Part shown: piece after piece, positions 10,890 through 22,500 of the stretch
Numbering within the stretch: the first letter of the stretch is position 1
Layout of the letters: every line of letters begins with the position of its first letter
Assembly: GCA_038501195.1 (NCBI GenBank)
Contig: JBBPUQ010000010.1
Coordinates: 3,160,001 to 3,224,000 of the forward strand
Reading direction: 5' to 3'
Source of the DNA: Nemania diffusa
Taxonomy: Eukaryota > Ascomycota > Sordariomycetes > Xylariales > Xylariaceae
DNA: 64,000 nt
Notes under the pieces: model-generated
Told to the model about the DNA's origin: nothing
What the model saw: the letters and a program-made list of their open reading frames with translations, nothing else
Database searches by the model: none
Program-made: the position numbers and the translations under genes

Positions 10890-11765
10890 ATGCAGCAGCA
10901 CGCAGACGGGCACAGACAAGACTTAACACAAGGGCATATCGTAAGTAAGGCCCTGCTGTCTTTTCCGTCCCAATTGGGAGTCAGAACTAAACGGTATCAA
11001 ATTATCGAAGCTGACACTCCAGTAGGAAAACGTAAAGCCCTAGCAAAAAGAGCCGAAGAATCTAGTTCTACAGCCGGAACGCTAGTCAAATCAGAATTTC
11101 TAATAGAATACTGGGACAATGAGCAGCAATCCGTCTCCAGCATCCCAGCATCCCGTATCGAGACACTATACAATGCGAGGAAGCCCTTGCTGCCAGCTAA
11201 ACCTGGCAAAGAGCAGTTGAATATTATCTTCCCCCTTTCTTCCGACCACCTCATCACCCTCCTCCAATTCAACGCCCTGCGCGCAATGGCCGTAAACCGC
11301 TCTCTAATCTCAGGCATGCTCATCACGCCTCTCGAATGCGACGAGGAAGTTATCCACGTCATCCCCTACCCTGCCAAGCCCGAACTCCTCCCTTCAACGC
11401 TATTGCCCACAGCCCTTCAACAGACGGTGCTGCACAGCGACTGGATCGATATGTTCCCGTGTGCAGCGACGCGAGACCGCTTGATCCGGGCTGCTGGTAC
11501 CTTCGACGAGGACGAGCTGTGGGCTGACTGCATCGGCGGACTATTCGAAGGCTACCCTGACGACGAGATGGAGCGGCGCGGGCTCATTGCGTGGTCGCCT
11601 CCCTGGGACATTTCGGGGTGGGAGATGTCGGAGGGGTTTCTGAGGAAATGGGGGTGGTTGGTCAAAGGGCTGTCGGGAGCGTTGGAGGCGACGAATCGAT
11701 GGCGGATGGAGCGAGGAGAGGATCCATTTGTTGATAGTGACTGCACATCATATGCAACTGTGTGA
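10890..11765 (+). CDS. DUF3425 domain protein (bZIP-associated family, no bZIP seen)
   Basis: Single open frame of 291 residues. The C-terminal half matches the DUF3425 pattern: HSDWIDMFP, RDRLIRAAG, WADCIGGLF, GLIAWSPPWDISGWEMSE, FLRKWGWL and NRWRMERGEDPF. Known: DUF3425 is usually found C-terminal to, or without, a bZIP basic region in fungal regulatory proteins. Here the N-terminus has a lysine/arginine patch (GKRKALAKRAEE) but no recognisable leucine zipper, so a DNA-binding role is not shown. An extra 5' exon is possible because the first ~40 residues are not typical. The gene flanks the decayed PKS region and may once have been a cluster regulator. Confidence 0.75.
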   Translation: MQQHADGHRQDLTQGHIVSKALLSFPSQLGVRTKRYQIIEADTPVGKRKALAKRAEESSSTAGTLVKSEFLIEYWDNEQQSVSSIPASRIETLYNARKPLLPAKPGKEQLNIIFPLSSDHLITLLQFNALRAMAVNRSLISGMLITPLECDEEVIHVIPYPAKPELLPSTLLPTALQQTVLHSDWIDMFPCAATRDRLIRAAGTFDEDELWADCIGGLFEGYPDDEMERRGLIAWSPPWDISGWEMSEGFLRKWGWLVKGLSGALEATNRWRMERGEDPFVDSDCTSYATV

Positions 11766-12734
11766 CATTAACGCCCGCCCCTATTTCACCTTAATCTTAC
11801 GTTAGAAACAGGCTGGTTTATAAATCTGATCTTTCATCCTTTATGAGTAGTCCTTCTGTCCAAGTTGACCATGGATGACGCACCACGAGTTGAGAGTTAG
11901 GGTTAGGGGGCGTAGAAGTAAGCTCACTAAGGAACGTAAGATGCCTATAATGAGGCAGTCTCTGAAAGACGATTATTTGGTAGAAAGCACAAGGCGATCA
12001 GATGAAAGAATCGGAAAACATGTGACCTGGGCTAGTTACATCGGATCATTCCCATGATGACTCGTCCCTATAACCAAAGTAGCGAATTCGCCAGATTAAG
12101 AGTTCGGCAAAAATTGGCGAAACAGTAAGTTATCCCATTATTTCGGTGTCTCTTCACCCCTTCCGAGAATATTGGGCACGAATGTAAACAAACTTATGGG
12201 TCGCTAAAAGACGACTCTTGTCTTCGCGTATGCGTAGCTAGTGAACGGAATTTTTTGCTCATTCGGAGCTGCAACTATTTAGAAATACAATAGTAGCGCT
12301 ACTGCTAACATTTATCCCCTTAATTCTAGACCGTGCGAAGATCAAATGATAATTGAGCCTTGCAAACGAAAAGTATACGCCCCAAAAAGGGGTACCCCTA
12401 TCTTGACTTTTAGTACGACAGTATGAATGAGGAGATAAAATAGGACACTAGTAGACAGTGTGGGCAACACGGTTACATGGGAGATCGGTTGATTAGGTCA
12501 TTAAGGCCTTGTTTTCTTTTTCTATTTAGTGGACGACTAGGTGGTTTTACTGTCCCTTAAAGGGTTTGCTACACCAAGAATATACAATAGCTTTACCAGA
12601 ATACTCTTTTTATCCCCTCAAATCTCTAGAAGTGATCAAGATGGCCGTAGCCAGTCCTCCAGAGTGCGTTTTGTGTGTATTGCACGCTTCATTTCAGTAG
12701 TTCTACCGTTTCCCCCAATTGATTTAAATAACCG
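11766..12734. other. Intergenic; one short telomere-like word
   Basis: Nearly 1 kb without a supported gene. At 11897-11910 the sequence reads TTAGGGTTAGGGGG, two telomere-type units, too short to claim an interstitial telomere. Short open frames at 11875-12057 and 12541-12768 have no family features. Confidence 0.55.
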
Positions 12735-13510
12735 TCAAACGCAGTTACTTACCGCCTTGTCCGTGTGACACATGCAAGTTACAAGGTCTTCATAAAATAA
12801 CCACCTCGTCTCAGTCTTTATGCCACCTGTTCTCCAACTATTAATATTGTCTGGGAACATGGGTATCTTATCCCTCAGTGATAAGTCATGAGCAATTATT
12901 ACGAGACACTCGTCAGCTGCATCTAGCTCCTGTATCTTTCTTATCGTGTCTAGTGCGGCATCGTACTCCGGAAACATGCGGACGGATGGCTTGAATAATG
13001 ACTCCTTGCGTTTAGCTAATTGCTCAATCAGAGCTCCGGGGCATCGCGAAGGGTCACCCAGTCTATGTGGTGATAGGGTGGGACCAGAAGGTAGTGGAAG
13101 ATACTCGCTGGGTCGGAAGACGCCGGGATGGTGACATGCATCTGCACCCATAAACACAAAAGACGGCTCTTGTGCTGAAGTACGAGCAAGCGCGCATAGG
13201 TGGCCGATGGAATGACCCGGTGCATCTAGGAGATAGAAGGAACCGTTGCCAAAGAAGTCGACAGCGTCGAAGGCACCGACGCGACGTCGAGTCCTGGTGT
13301 GACTGTCGTGGTCGCCTCAATGATCGACACAACCCGTGGCGGGTAAGTCTTCCAGTCCGGCCGGACCCCTAGATCAAATACTACATTCTGGGGGCCGTGC
13401 GAAATAAGGAAACAGTAAATAGGAGCGTGGATCCCTGTGAAGCCTTCGACATCTGGTTGCCAAAAAAGAGTTGGGTTGAGGTGTAGAAGTGTGCCCCTAT
13501 TCACAATATC
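12735..13510 (-). pseudogene. Metallo-beta-lactamase-fold gene relic, metal-binding segment deleted
   Basis: Two minus-strand pieces of one MBL-fold protein are visible in different frames. The N-terminal piece (13510-~13290) reads HAPIYCFLISHG, VVFDLGVRPDW and TTTVTPGLDVAS. The C-terminal piece (~13270-12735) reads DFFGNGSFYLLDAPGHSIGHL, FVFMGADACHH, LVIIAHD and WRTGGIKTETRW. In intact relatives about 120 residues lie between them, including the HxHxDH zinc site. Here the pieces abut near 13280 and are out of frame. No ATG is found upstream of the N-terminal piece. The product could not be a hydrolase; I call it a pseudogene. It may once have been an accessory hydrolase of the neighbouring polyketide region, but similar lactonase-like genes are common elsewhere. 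Confidence 0.75.
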
Positions 13511-14047
13511 AGTCTGCTGGTGGTCTCGGCAGTAAGTGTAAGTCTAGCAACTATGAATGCTTACGTATCAATCACTCGTACTTCTACTGTAGATGATGAG
13601 TAAGGGATGTGCAATGCTGGCGGGGGCTTCGGGCTTTCCACGGTCGGCACCATGTTTTCATGACATTGGATGGGTATAATACTAGCGTGAAGGCCAAGAA
13701 AATTGTACGTACTTTTTTCAGCTATCTAATATATCCAGTTTGTCGATATACTCGGCTCACTGTATCTATCAGCCGCCAGGTTTACTCGGGGTCCCGCTAA
13801 GTTAAAGGCTCGTCAATATACCCAGCACTCGGCGTCGCGTCAGCATCCAAAGTACGTATCAAATAAACTTGGTTCTCGGTCAGAAACTTGTAGAAGTCTC
13901 CTCACCTTGACTTTGATGATGAATAATTTCTTCTAGCCTCTTCATTCACTTATCAGCATGGTTTAATTTCGATCGTATGGGTGTGATTTAGGTTTTACGT
14001 GACCGAATTTTGAAACTAATTATTGTTCTTACCTACTGTTCAACAAA
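13511..14047. other. Intergenic, nothing recognised
   Basis: Short gap between the MBL relic and the prenyltransferase relic; it would contain the promoter of the latter. No motif or gene is supported. Confidence 0.55.
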
Positions 14048-14713
14048 ATGGTCGCCCTCGCAACTCAGTCTGCGGTAATTCCGTCGCATTATAATGAGAA
14101 TAAACTTCCAGCTAGAGAAGATGGGGCATTGTACTGGTGGCAGACGAGTGGTCAAGATCTTTCGAGGATGTTGCAGGAAGCCGGGTATCCCGACGATGCG
14201 AGGCGCCAATTTCTCGAATTCTTCCGCGACACGCTCTGCCCTGCCCTCGGCGCGAAACCAGATGGCCAATCTCTCAGGACTGCGGTAGGATGGGATGGCA
14301 GTCCTTTCGAGTATAGCTTCGAGTTTAAGCAGTCGACAAAGAATGCTGGTGTATTTAGTATTTCTATGTCTTTTATTCCCCAGTTTGACAAAACTCCTGC
14401 TCCTATATGTCATTTAATCAAACATGCTCCTAATTAAACCTTTCAATCTTTTACTACAAACGGTAGTCGTTAACTCTTTACGTGTTATAGCGGTTCGTGG
14501 TCGATCTGACCCAGCTCCGTCCAGGGGATGCAAGTTGCCCCTTAACCACGAAGACGTCGGAGAAAGCTATCGCATCTTTGGCCACAAGAACACCAATGTT
14601 TGATGATAGTTGGGTAAGACATTAGCGCACATCTCATCAATGATACGCCACCAATGTCATACTTACTCGGGATAGGTGCTAAGCACAGGCACGCAGTTCC
14701 TACAGTATACATA
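14048..14713 (+). pseudogene. DMATS-type aromatic prenyltransferase, N-terminal fragment
   Basis: Exon 1 (14048-14350) has the N-terminal signature of fungal indole/aromatic prenyltransferases: ALYWWQTSGQDLSRML, FRDTLCPALG and SPFEYSFEFK. A 140-nt intron (14351-14490) leads to exon 2 (14491-14613), in frame, reading RFVVDLTQLRPGD and KTSEKAIASLATRTPMFDD. After another apparent intron (14614-14675) only 12 codons remain before TAA near 14713. Intact enzymes of this family are usually over 400 residues; here about 155 survive and the catalytic barrel is missing. I see no further prenyltransferase coding to 15380. Known role of the family: transfer of dimethylallyl or longer prenyl groups to aromatics. 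The fragment is most likely non-functional. Confidence 0.75.
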
Positions 14714-15381
14714 ATTATTTGTATATTGCGTAGTTTATGCGCACTATTGTTGTAGCCTACTATTATGGCTGGTTGGACTTATGTGTCGGAGAGCATTTTA
14801 ATGCGAAAGAATCACCGAACTTCCGAATGACACATTGGATCTAAGTCAGGACGAGCCCCGTCCACCCCGCCCTCCTTTTAAGTCGCCCGGTCTGTGATGT
14901 GCTTGCTGTCTGACGGCAAAATCAACGAAATACTTCCACCCAGAGGTAAAACGACGAACCCAAATCAAGTCAAATGGGAAATGTAGTCGAGTTGAATTTG
15001 CTTGTTACTAGACCGTTATGAAGTTCTAGCCTAAGTGGGCTACCTACATACCGACGCGATAAAGACGACTCAATGGTATAAAACTTTGTAATTGGTTCTA
15101 TAAAGAGTGTAGGCAGAGTTGTAGAAATACTCGCTTTCAACGATAGAAGCGAGTTTCTGCAAATATAGCTTGTTGCATTTAATGCCTCTTGAAAGCCGAG
15201 GTATAATTAATTATTAGGATTTCACAAATTTATAACGTTCAATTCAATTAATTAGTCGCGGTGCTTCTCCCGCCAGTTATTTTTCACCACATTTCCTGGT
15301 CAATATTTTCTTACTTTCGCATGAGTTAATACTTTGCGCTATAAAACATAATTCTGGGTATCTAGACTCTCAAATGACAAT
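14714..15381. other. Intergenic, nothing recognised
   Basis: AT-leaning sequence between the prenyltransferase fragment and the transcription-factor-like gene. It was searched by eye for the missing prenyltransferase C-terminus and none was found. Confidence 0.55.
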
Positions 15382-16880
15382 TTAGTATCTATCAATACAG
15401 AGACCCAATGAGCCGAAAAGGCTAGTTCCGAGGTCGTCGTGGCATAAACCAATCCACAAGAATGCTTGAAGTACGTCACGTAAGTCGATCCAAGATTCTA
15501 TCTGGCACTGCTGCATAGTAGTGCGCAGCGCAGGTTTTAGCCAGCCGTCGTCTTCCGTGCCAAAAACTGATATCGCCCCGACTACAAGCAGCCACAGCGA
15601 AAGCTGAGGCGCCAACTCGACACCCTGGGCTGCCATCAAGCAGTCTCTGTACATGTAGGATAAGTGTGCATACCGCACTTTCACGAACTTCCATTGTATG
15701 AAGACACTGGATGAGAAAGCGAGTAAGCCGAGACGTATGAGTTCGTCTATAGAGCTAGGTTCGAATCTCTGGTCGAGAAGGGAATACATGACGGAAATCA
15801 TGGTATCGGCGAATACCTCCTTCGGTATGCGAGTCCCAGAGCTACAGGCAGAGTTGACCAGATGGCAGAAGTTGTCCAAGGCCATCCAGCTCATGACCAA
15901 ATCTTCGTTGGAACCATAAACAAGCCTATTCGGGAGAGCTTGAAAGCTAATTTGATCCGGACTAGGGATTGGGGTTAAAGGATAACATTGGATCGAGTCG
16001 GAGAAAAGGGGGCTCGAGCCACATTGAAAGGTCATCCACAAATCACACCTGATAAATAAATTTATGTTAGCCCTTCGTCAAACTTCGACGCATTGCGGCT
16101 TCGCTTGCCTCAAAATCTCTATGAGGAGCTTCGTGCTATCTCTAAAGAGGGTTATTCCACCTTTCAAGTTGATAATGCGGTGGAGACCCTCCATGTGATG
16201 CTTGGCGACGGCATATTCGCTCTTCATTAGTGCGTGACCCGTCAAGGCCAAGACTACGGATGCTGTCAGAGTTGAAATCTTGGCTTGCCCGGTATCTTCG
16301 CGTAGGAGCCTCTCTCGAAGGAGCTCAAGGGCTCTGCCGAGGTGGAGCAAGGATTTGCGAGAAGCGGCCCGATTTAACAGCAAATCAAAATAGTCATGGG
16401 TAGTAAATATCATGGCATGTAGATATGCCGAGTCATAAGATAGTGGATCAAGCCACATTTTCGAATCCCGTTTGTCGAAGGAGATGCATGATTCTAGCGG
16501 ATATAATGCTTGTTTCGCGATAGAAGAAACTACGTACACTTTAGGTAAAGCCCTAGTAAATATTAATCAACAAGGGCAATGCGATGTAGCTTACATCTCA
16601 GAACGATTCCAACTGTGGAGGGGTCCACGGAATCAGCAAATTGAACCGTAGACAGATCCGAGCCAACCTTGGAAGGGATGGATTCAGGGGCCCTGGCCGT
16701 TGAAAGTGAGTCTGTAAAATTTGCCTGGCTCTCCGGGGAGCTTGTCGACGAATCTGGGCCATCCTTGGAGCGCACGTGGCGAACCTTTCCTTTGTTCTTT
16801 CCAATCATCACATGGCGTCTTATGAACTTTCGTAAATTGGGATCCGGTTTTCCCACGCCGGTAGACACCACAAATGGCAT
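15382..16880 (-). CDS. Fungal transcription-factor-like protein without zinc cluster
   Basis: Three exons: 16880-16595, 16538-16109 and 16048-15382, about 460 residues. The N-terminus [19 protein letters not shown] and [10 protein letters not shown] matches a fungal family that carries the C-terminal regulatory region of Zn2Cys6 factors but lacks the Cys6 finger. The middle part has the helical pattern of that domain ([27 protein letters not shown]). The second intron (16108-16049) starts with GC, not GT. The assignment rests on continuity of [10 protein letters not shown] across it, which is conserved in the family. Function unknown; possibly transcriptional. It diverges from the SDR at 17950, inside the decayed polyketide region, so a former cluster role is possible but not shown. 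Confidence 0.75.
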
Positions 16881-17949
16881 ACCTATGAACTAGATATGAG
16901 ATGTGAGAGCCCTGCCTGCAGGTTGAAAATATGCAAGCACTCAGTGCCACTCACCGGTCTCATGTATCGAAGACATGTCGATACTAACAAGATAGGTCGT
17001 AGGGGCGGATTGGGGAGTTAGGAACAGGCGACTCCCTCTAGGAATGCCCAAGACGTGGGCAATCTAGTATGTAGACACTACGATTGTTTGCCGTAAAGGG
17101 AAAATAGTCTGGTCAGAAAGGAGTGTGAGGGTGAGATGGGAGAGAGAGACATTACAAACCAGCAACGGAATGAGGCTGCATGATACGCAACGCATAATAC
17201 CAACAAAAGTGGACACTTGCAGCATATTATATTCCCCTTCCGGTATAGCGTGGTATGTGCCGTCAAATGGATGCCCCTGTAACTCGCCCTTGTCCAGTTG
17301 CCACTGCTGAAAGGCGGACCCGGCGAAACGCCGCTTGTTATCGATTGGTCCGTCTCACGAACGACATCTGAACGCCATCTAGGAGCATGATGAGTCTAGA
17401 CAAGAATCCTTCTAGCTATCGCGGAAAGTCATGGGGCCTATAGTGTCCTGTGACAATTGGTGATCACCTCGTTAATTACATACTACGCCAGGGCTGAGAT
17501 CTAGCACTCAAGGGATGATTGGCTGGGTGGGCCTGGTCGCGGTGAGATATGTACGTATTTATACCGCTACGCATAAATACAGTGGGGCCGCGGTAGTGCC
17601 CGAGTCCCGATTAACGGTAACCAATCAAAGACTCCGGCACCTTGAAACCCTACGTGCGCATTACCTAACTAGGTAAATAATGCCACCAAATTAAGTAGTA
17701 CATCCCCATAGAAGAACACTAGTACGAAACTGGCATACAATGTCTATCACAGCCTCATAGTCTTATAAAACAATCGAATTAGGTCGGTTCACTCTGGCTT
17801 CATGTCTGAATCAGTGCATACATAAATACGTCTTGCCAGTCGTCTGCAACACAAATATGTCAACTATCAAAACTAATTAATTAATGAATTAATTCCTTGA
17901 TTTCTCAACTTGTATCATCTAATTATCGCAACATTTACCATCCTTCATA
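16881..17949. other. Divergent intergenic region, nothing recognised
   Basis: About 1.07 kb between the transcription-factor-like gene and the second SDR. It must hold both promoters. I see no convincing palindromic operator or gene. Confidence 0.55.
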
Positions 17950-19047
17950 ATGGCGACGTCGAAGGAAATGGCGCCGTCCACGGTGCCATTCTTCCCAAAC
18001 TAGTTCTTCCGAAACCAGTTTCGGTCCAAACCCGTGTACCCACCTAAAGGCACGAACCTTTCCGAAAAGGTGGCCATCATAACGGGCGCAAATACGGGTC
18101 TCGGATTGGAGGCTGCGATACAGCTCCTCGCGCTGGGACTCGGGACGCTAATTCTCGCCGTGCGTTCGAAGGCCAAGGGAGATGCCGCGGCGGGCCCCTT
18201 GCGCAGGCAGTACCCGAAGTCGCGGATCGAGGTCTGGATCCTAGATATGGCCTCCTACGATTCCATCCAGGAGTTTGCCCGGCTCGTCGAGAGCAAACTG
18301 ACGCGATTGGATATCGTGATTCTCAATGCTGGCCTCAGCAGGCTCAAATACGGGACGGTGCCAAGCACGGGTCACGAAGAGACAGTACAAGTCAACTACA
18401 TCTCGACCGTCCTGCTCGCTGTTCTCCTGCTTCCTTCTCTCAAGGCTAAAGCTGTGGGCAGACCGGGACACCTCTCCATCGTGAGCGCGGCGCTGACTCT
18501 GGTCGCCAAGTTCCCCAACCGGACCGCAATGCCGATCTTGCCTTCCTTTGACAACGAGAAGTCCTTTGATCCCAACGAAAGCTACTGCTCGTCGAAGCTG
18601 CTGATGCACTTTTTCTACTGGAAGCTGGTAGAGTACGTGTCGAGCAACGACGTCATCGTAAATCTCGCGGATCCGGGCTTCGTCAAAGGCACTGCGTTAT
18701 CGCGCGACGCCAGCGGCGGGGTGAAATTGGGCTTCGCGATCTTTGCAGCACTCACCGGCAGGAACAAGCAGCACGGCGCGTCGACCCTGGTGGACGCTGT
18801 CGTGAACAAGGGCAAGGAGTCTCATGGGGGCTTCCTCATGAGCTGGCAGGTGCACCCGTAAGTAGTCGTACAGTTATTCCTTTCCTCTAGGGTCATTGGT
18901 CGCTGATCGTCCATCCTTTGCAGCTACCCCGAATTGTTGTACACTTCTGAAGGACAAAAACTCATAGAGCAGGTCTGGGAGGAAACACTAGCTGAACTTG
19001 ACTTCGCCAATATCCGAGGTATCATAGAGTCCATGAAAGCTACCTAG
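17950..19047 (+). pseudogene. Short-chain dehydrogenase with premature TAG at codon 18
   Basis: From ATG 17950 the frame runs 17 codons to a TAG at 18001-18003, then continues without further damage to 19047, with one 66-nt intron (18858-18923). The residue order around the stop (FFPN-stop-FFRNQF) suggests an ancestral CAG (Gln) changed to TAG by one C-to-T transition. Downstream is a complete SDR: TGANTGLG cofactor motif, ILNAG, a VSAALT strand and the catalytic YCSSK. There is no in-frame ATG after the stop until well inside the fold, so re-initiation would lose the cofactor site. Readthrough is possible but unproven. The gene sits directly upstream of the PKS in the same orientation and was probably a tailoring reductase of that pathway. 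Confidence 0.8.
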
Positions 19048-19551
19048 AAGGGACCCATCCCAGAATAATTGCAGTCATCCGACTGAATGAGGATACAGGC
19101 GAGAACATGGTAGAGTTGGGCCAGCGGGCTGCATAGTTTGGCCCTTTAGCAGATGTTATCGTGGCACGGTATAATGTTCGCAGATAATTGCCCTATATAG
19201 ATCAACATTTCGCAATATTCCCAACAGTTTCGGAACCGTACCTACTTCATGATTATGTGAGATGAGCATACGTGGATGAGGGGTGCCGGGAGAGCGTTGG
19301 CTGAGCCTGCCGGTATTATTGGAGGGGCGTTGATAAGGAAGCTCTAGAAACTTTGCGTGCGTGGGTGTGATAGTCGATGCGGAGCAAGCCTCACACACGG
19401 CTGGAGGTAGAGCGACGACGGTCTCCGTTCATTGGAAGACAGCTGCCGATAGAACGTACTTGGAAACCTGTCTTGACCAATTCCCCAGGGTAGGCTTTGC
19501 CAACCCCCTGTTTTTGCCTTGACCACCCGCCCCCTCCCAACAGTACAATAG
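19048..19551. other. Gap where the N-terminal SAT domain of the PKS would be expected
   Basis: Between the SDR and the first PKS-like codons. An intact PKS of this class would have some 250-300 further SAT residues upstream of 19552. I do not find the SAT active-site region or an open frame for it here, so the 5' part of the PKS appears lost or scrambled. Confidence 0.55.
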
Positions 19552-22500
19552 AGGTATGGCGCTAACTCAGGACCCCAGGCCTATGTTTCATGCATCACGG
19601 ATAATAACAATCTTACTGTTACCCTCCCCAGTGATGACCTCAAAAGTTTTTGCTCTCGCGTACGAGAGTCTAAATTGGCGACCGCTCAGGTCGGCGTAGC
19701 TGGAGCCTATCATCACCAGAGACACACAAGTGCCGCCGAAAAGCTCCTGAAAATATGCAACACGACCAGAGATCTCACGCTTCCTAGCGCCGCACACTTG
19801 CGGCTGCCACTCAGATCGACCGTGGACGCTAGCTTGATCAAGACCGGCAGTCTACATGAGATTGCTATTCGCTCAATTCTCTGCCATCGTGCGCATTGGT
19901 ACCAGACTGTCAAGCTTACCCTAGGGGATTTCTCCAAGGATCAAACCACGATTCTCCCTATCGGCCCAAAGTCTTCCATTCCCCGTTCGCTGTCTCCGGG
20001 CAATGTCAATCACAGTGACGATGACTCCGGCTTGCCAAATAATGAGGTCGCCGTCGTAGGTATGGCCTGCCGCTTCCCGCAGGCTGATGGCTTAGACGAA
20101 TTCTGGCAGCTTCTTCAGGACGGACGCTCTACACTTGGCAAGCTGCCCCTCGAACGCTACAATCCGGCCCACCTAAGCCGGACTCCTAAGCTAGCCGATT
20201 TTTAGGGGAACTTTCTTCGCCAGCCTCAAGTTTTTGATCATAGATTTTTCGGTATATCCGGCCGAGAAGCCAAGTCGATGGACCCCCAGCAGCGCCTGGC
20301 TCTGCAGGTTGCGTACGAAGCACTAGAGTCGTCAGGGTACTTCAGTCAGACCAGTGGCTCGGCTGAAACAGATGTCGGTTGTTATTTCGGAGTCGGGGCT
20401 GTCGATTACGAGGAAAACGTCGCATCTGAGAACGCCAACGCGTTTTCCGCCCTAGGCACGTTGAGGGCCTTCATCACGGGTCGTATTAGCCATTATTTCG
20501 GCTGGAGCGGACCTTCGATCACGTTCGACACCGCTTGTTCATCTTCTGCCGTTGCCATACATACAGCTTGTAAAGTAAGTAAAGGATATCCTCGAGCGCT
20601 GCTGCAACCTGAATCTTACGCTTTTCCAGGCCCTTTCTTCCGGAGAATGTTCTGTGGCGCTTGCTGGAGGAGTCAACGTTATGACGAGCCCCAGCTTGCA
20701 CCAAAACCTCGCAGCAGCCTCATTTCTCAATCCTGCTGGTTCTTCAAAAGCCTTCGACTCGAGGGCTGGTGGGTACTGTAGGGGTGAAGGTGCTGGCGTT
20801 CTTGTCCTGAAGCCGCTTTCTAGAGCTGTCGCTGACGGCGATCGTATCCTCGGTGTAATTGCTGCGTCGGCTGTTAACCAAGGCTCTAACTGCAGCTCCA
20901 TTACCGTACCGGACTCTGGTTCTCAAAGCTCGTTATATCACCGAGTTTTATCAGATGCCAAGATAAAGCCTGCTGAGGTGACCTACGTTGAGGCACATGG
21001 AACGGGTAAGTCCGATGACCCAATCGGTATATCTCAAATGCTTAAAAACAATCTCAGGAACTCCAGTTGGTGATCCAATAGAGTATGAAAGCGTTCGGGT
21101 GACATTCGTTGAACCAGAGCGTAAGGACCAAGTATTTTTTGGTTCCGTCAAGGATAATATCGGCCATCTGGAAGCCGCTTCTGGGGTCGCGGGAGTCATC
21201 AAAGTCCTTTTGATGATGCAGCATCAGAGCATTCCGAAGCAGGCAAGTTTCATGACTCTTAGCCATCGTATCAAGTCGTCAGATAAGATTACTGTGCCAC
21301 AAAGCACCAAGCCGTGGGATTTAAAGCGACGTGTTGCACTCGTGAACAACTACGGAGCGGCGGGAAGTAATGCGGCAATTCTGCTTCGCAATCATCCTGT
21401 TATGCCTTCTCCTACCTTGGCCGATAACCAAGCAGAGGTCGACAATACTGTTTACCCGGTCCTCCTCTCAGCGAAGTCGAGTAACAGTCTCCAGTTATAC
21501 ATGGACGCACTGAAACCACACTTGCTTGGTGTCAAGGCATCTCTTGGTAGCATCGCATATAATATTGCTCGCAGACATAACCCGTCCTTCGAACATCGGA
21601 TAGCGTTCACGACGGCTGATGCCCGGAGCACGGAGCTAGTTTCGAGGAGCGTGGTAGGGAGACGTAACAGTCCGGTGATCCTTTGCTTCGGTGGTCAAAC
21701 TGGCCGGAGAGTTACTGTTTCAAAGGGGTTATATGACAGCTCTGATCTTTTCAGGAGCGAACTAGTAAGTCCATACATCACAATCGCGTGTATAGGTCTT
21801 AGTGCGTACAAAGAGAATAGAGACTAACCTTAACATGTAAAAGGACAAATGTGATGCAGTTTGCTGCGCGCTCAATCTTCCTAGCATCTTTCCCGCCATT
21901 TTTCTGGGAGAAGACATAGACGATATTGTTCAACTCCACTGCATGCTTCTTTCGCTGCAAGTATCATCCGCTAGGTGCTGGATTGAGTCGGGAGTTGAGG
22001 TCGATACTTTGATCGGGCACAGTTTCGGTCAATTAGCAGCTCTCTGCGTCTCCGATTCAATATCAACCGAAGATACATTCCGTTTGATTTCGGAGAGAGC
22101 GCGTCTCCTCGGAGAAAGTCCGAGCGTTGAAACCGGCGCGATGTTATCGGTAGAATGCAGCAGAGAAGAAATCGAAGCCGTTATACGGAATATTAAGGGC
22201 GATTCCGACCATCAGGTGGAAATCGCATGTCATAACGGCCCTCGTAGCTTCGTCCTTGCTGGCAATGCTCAATCAATTGATAAGGTCGAGGAGGTATGTG
22301 GTGCGCTGAAAAAGCAACGCCTCCAGAACACCCATGCATATCATTCCTATGTGATGGATGGCATCTTACCCGGCTTAAAAAATGTCGCCGAGTCAATTAC
22401 TATACGGCAGCCCCGAATCCATGTCGAAACTTGCTCAAGCGAAAGCAGTTGGGTAAAATTCGACGCCGAACAGTTGGTACAGCATACGCGCAGTCCCGTA

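Noticed and set aside
11897..11910. Telomere-like TTAGGG units
   Set aside because: Only two units, which is expected by chance and not evidence of a chromosome end or fusion.
15755..15780. GGTTCGAATC word resembling a tRNA T-arm
   Set aside because: It lies inside the transcription-factor-like exon and no acceptor, D or anticodon arms can be formed around it.
17980..18010. Idea that the TAG in the second SDR lies in an intron
   Set aside because: The only GT...AG pair around it would make an intron of about 18 nt, too short to splice.
20155..20260. Idea that the KS stop codon is spliced out by an intron
   Set aside because: No plausible GT donor/AG acceptor pair flanks it, and the residues on both sides are conserved and contiguous in KS domains.
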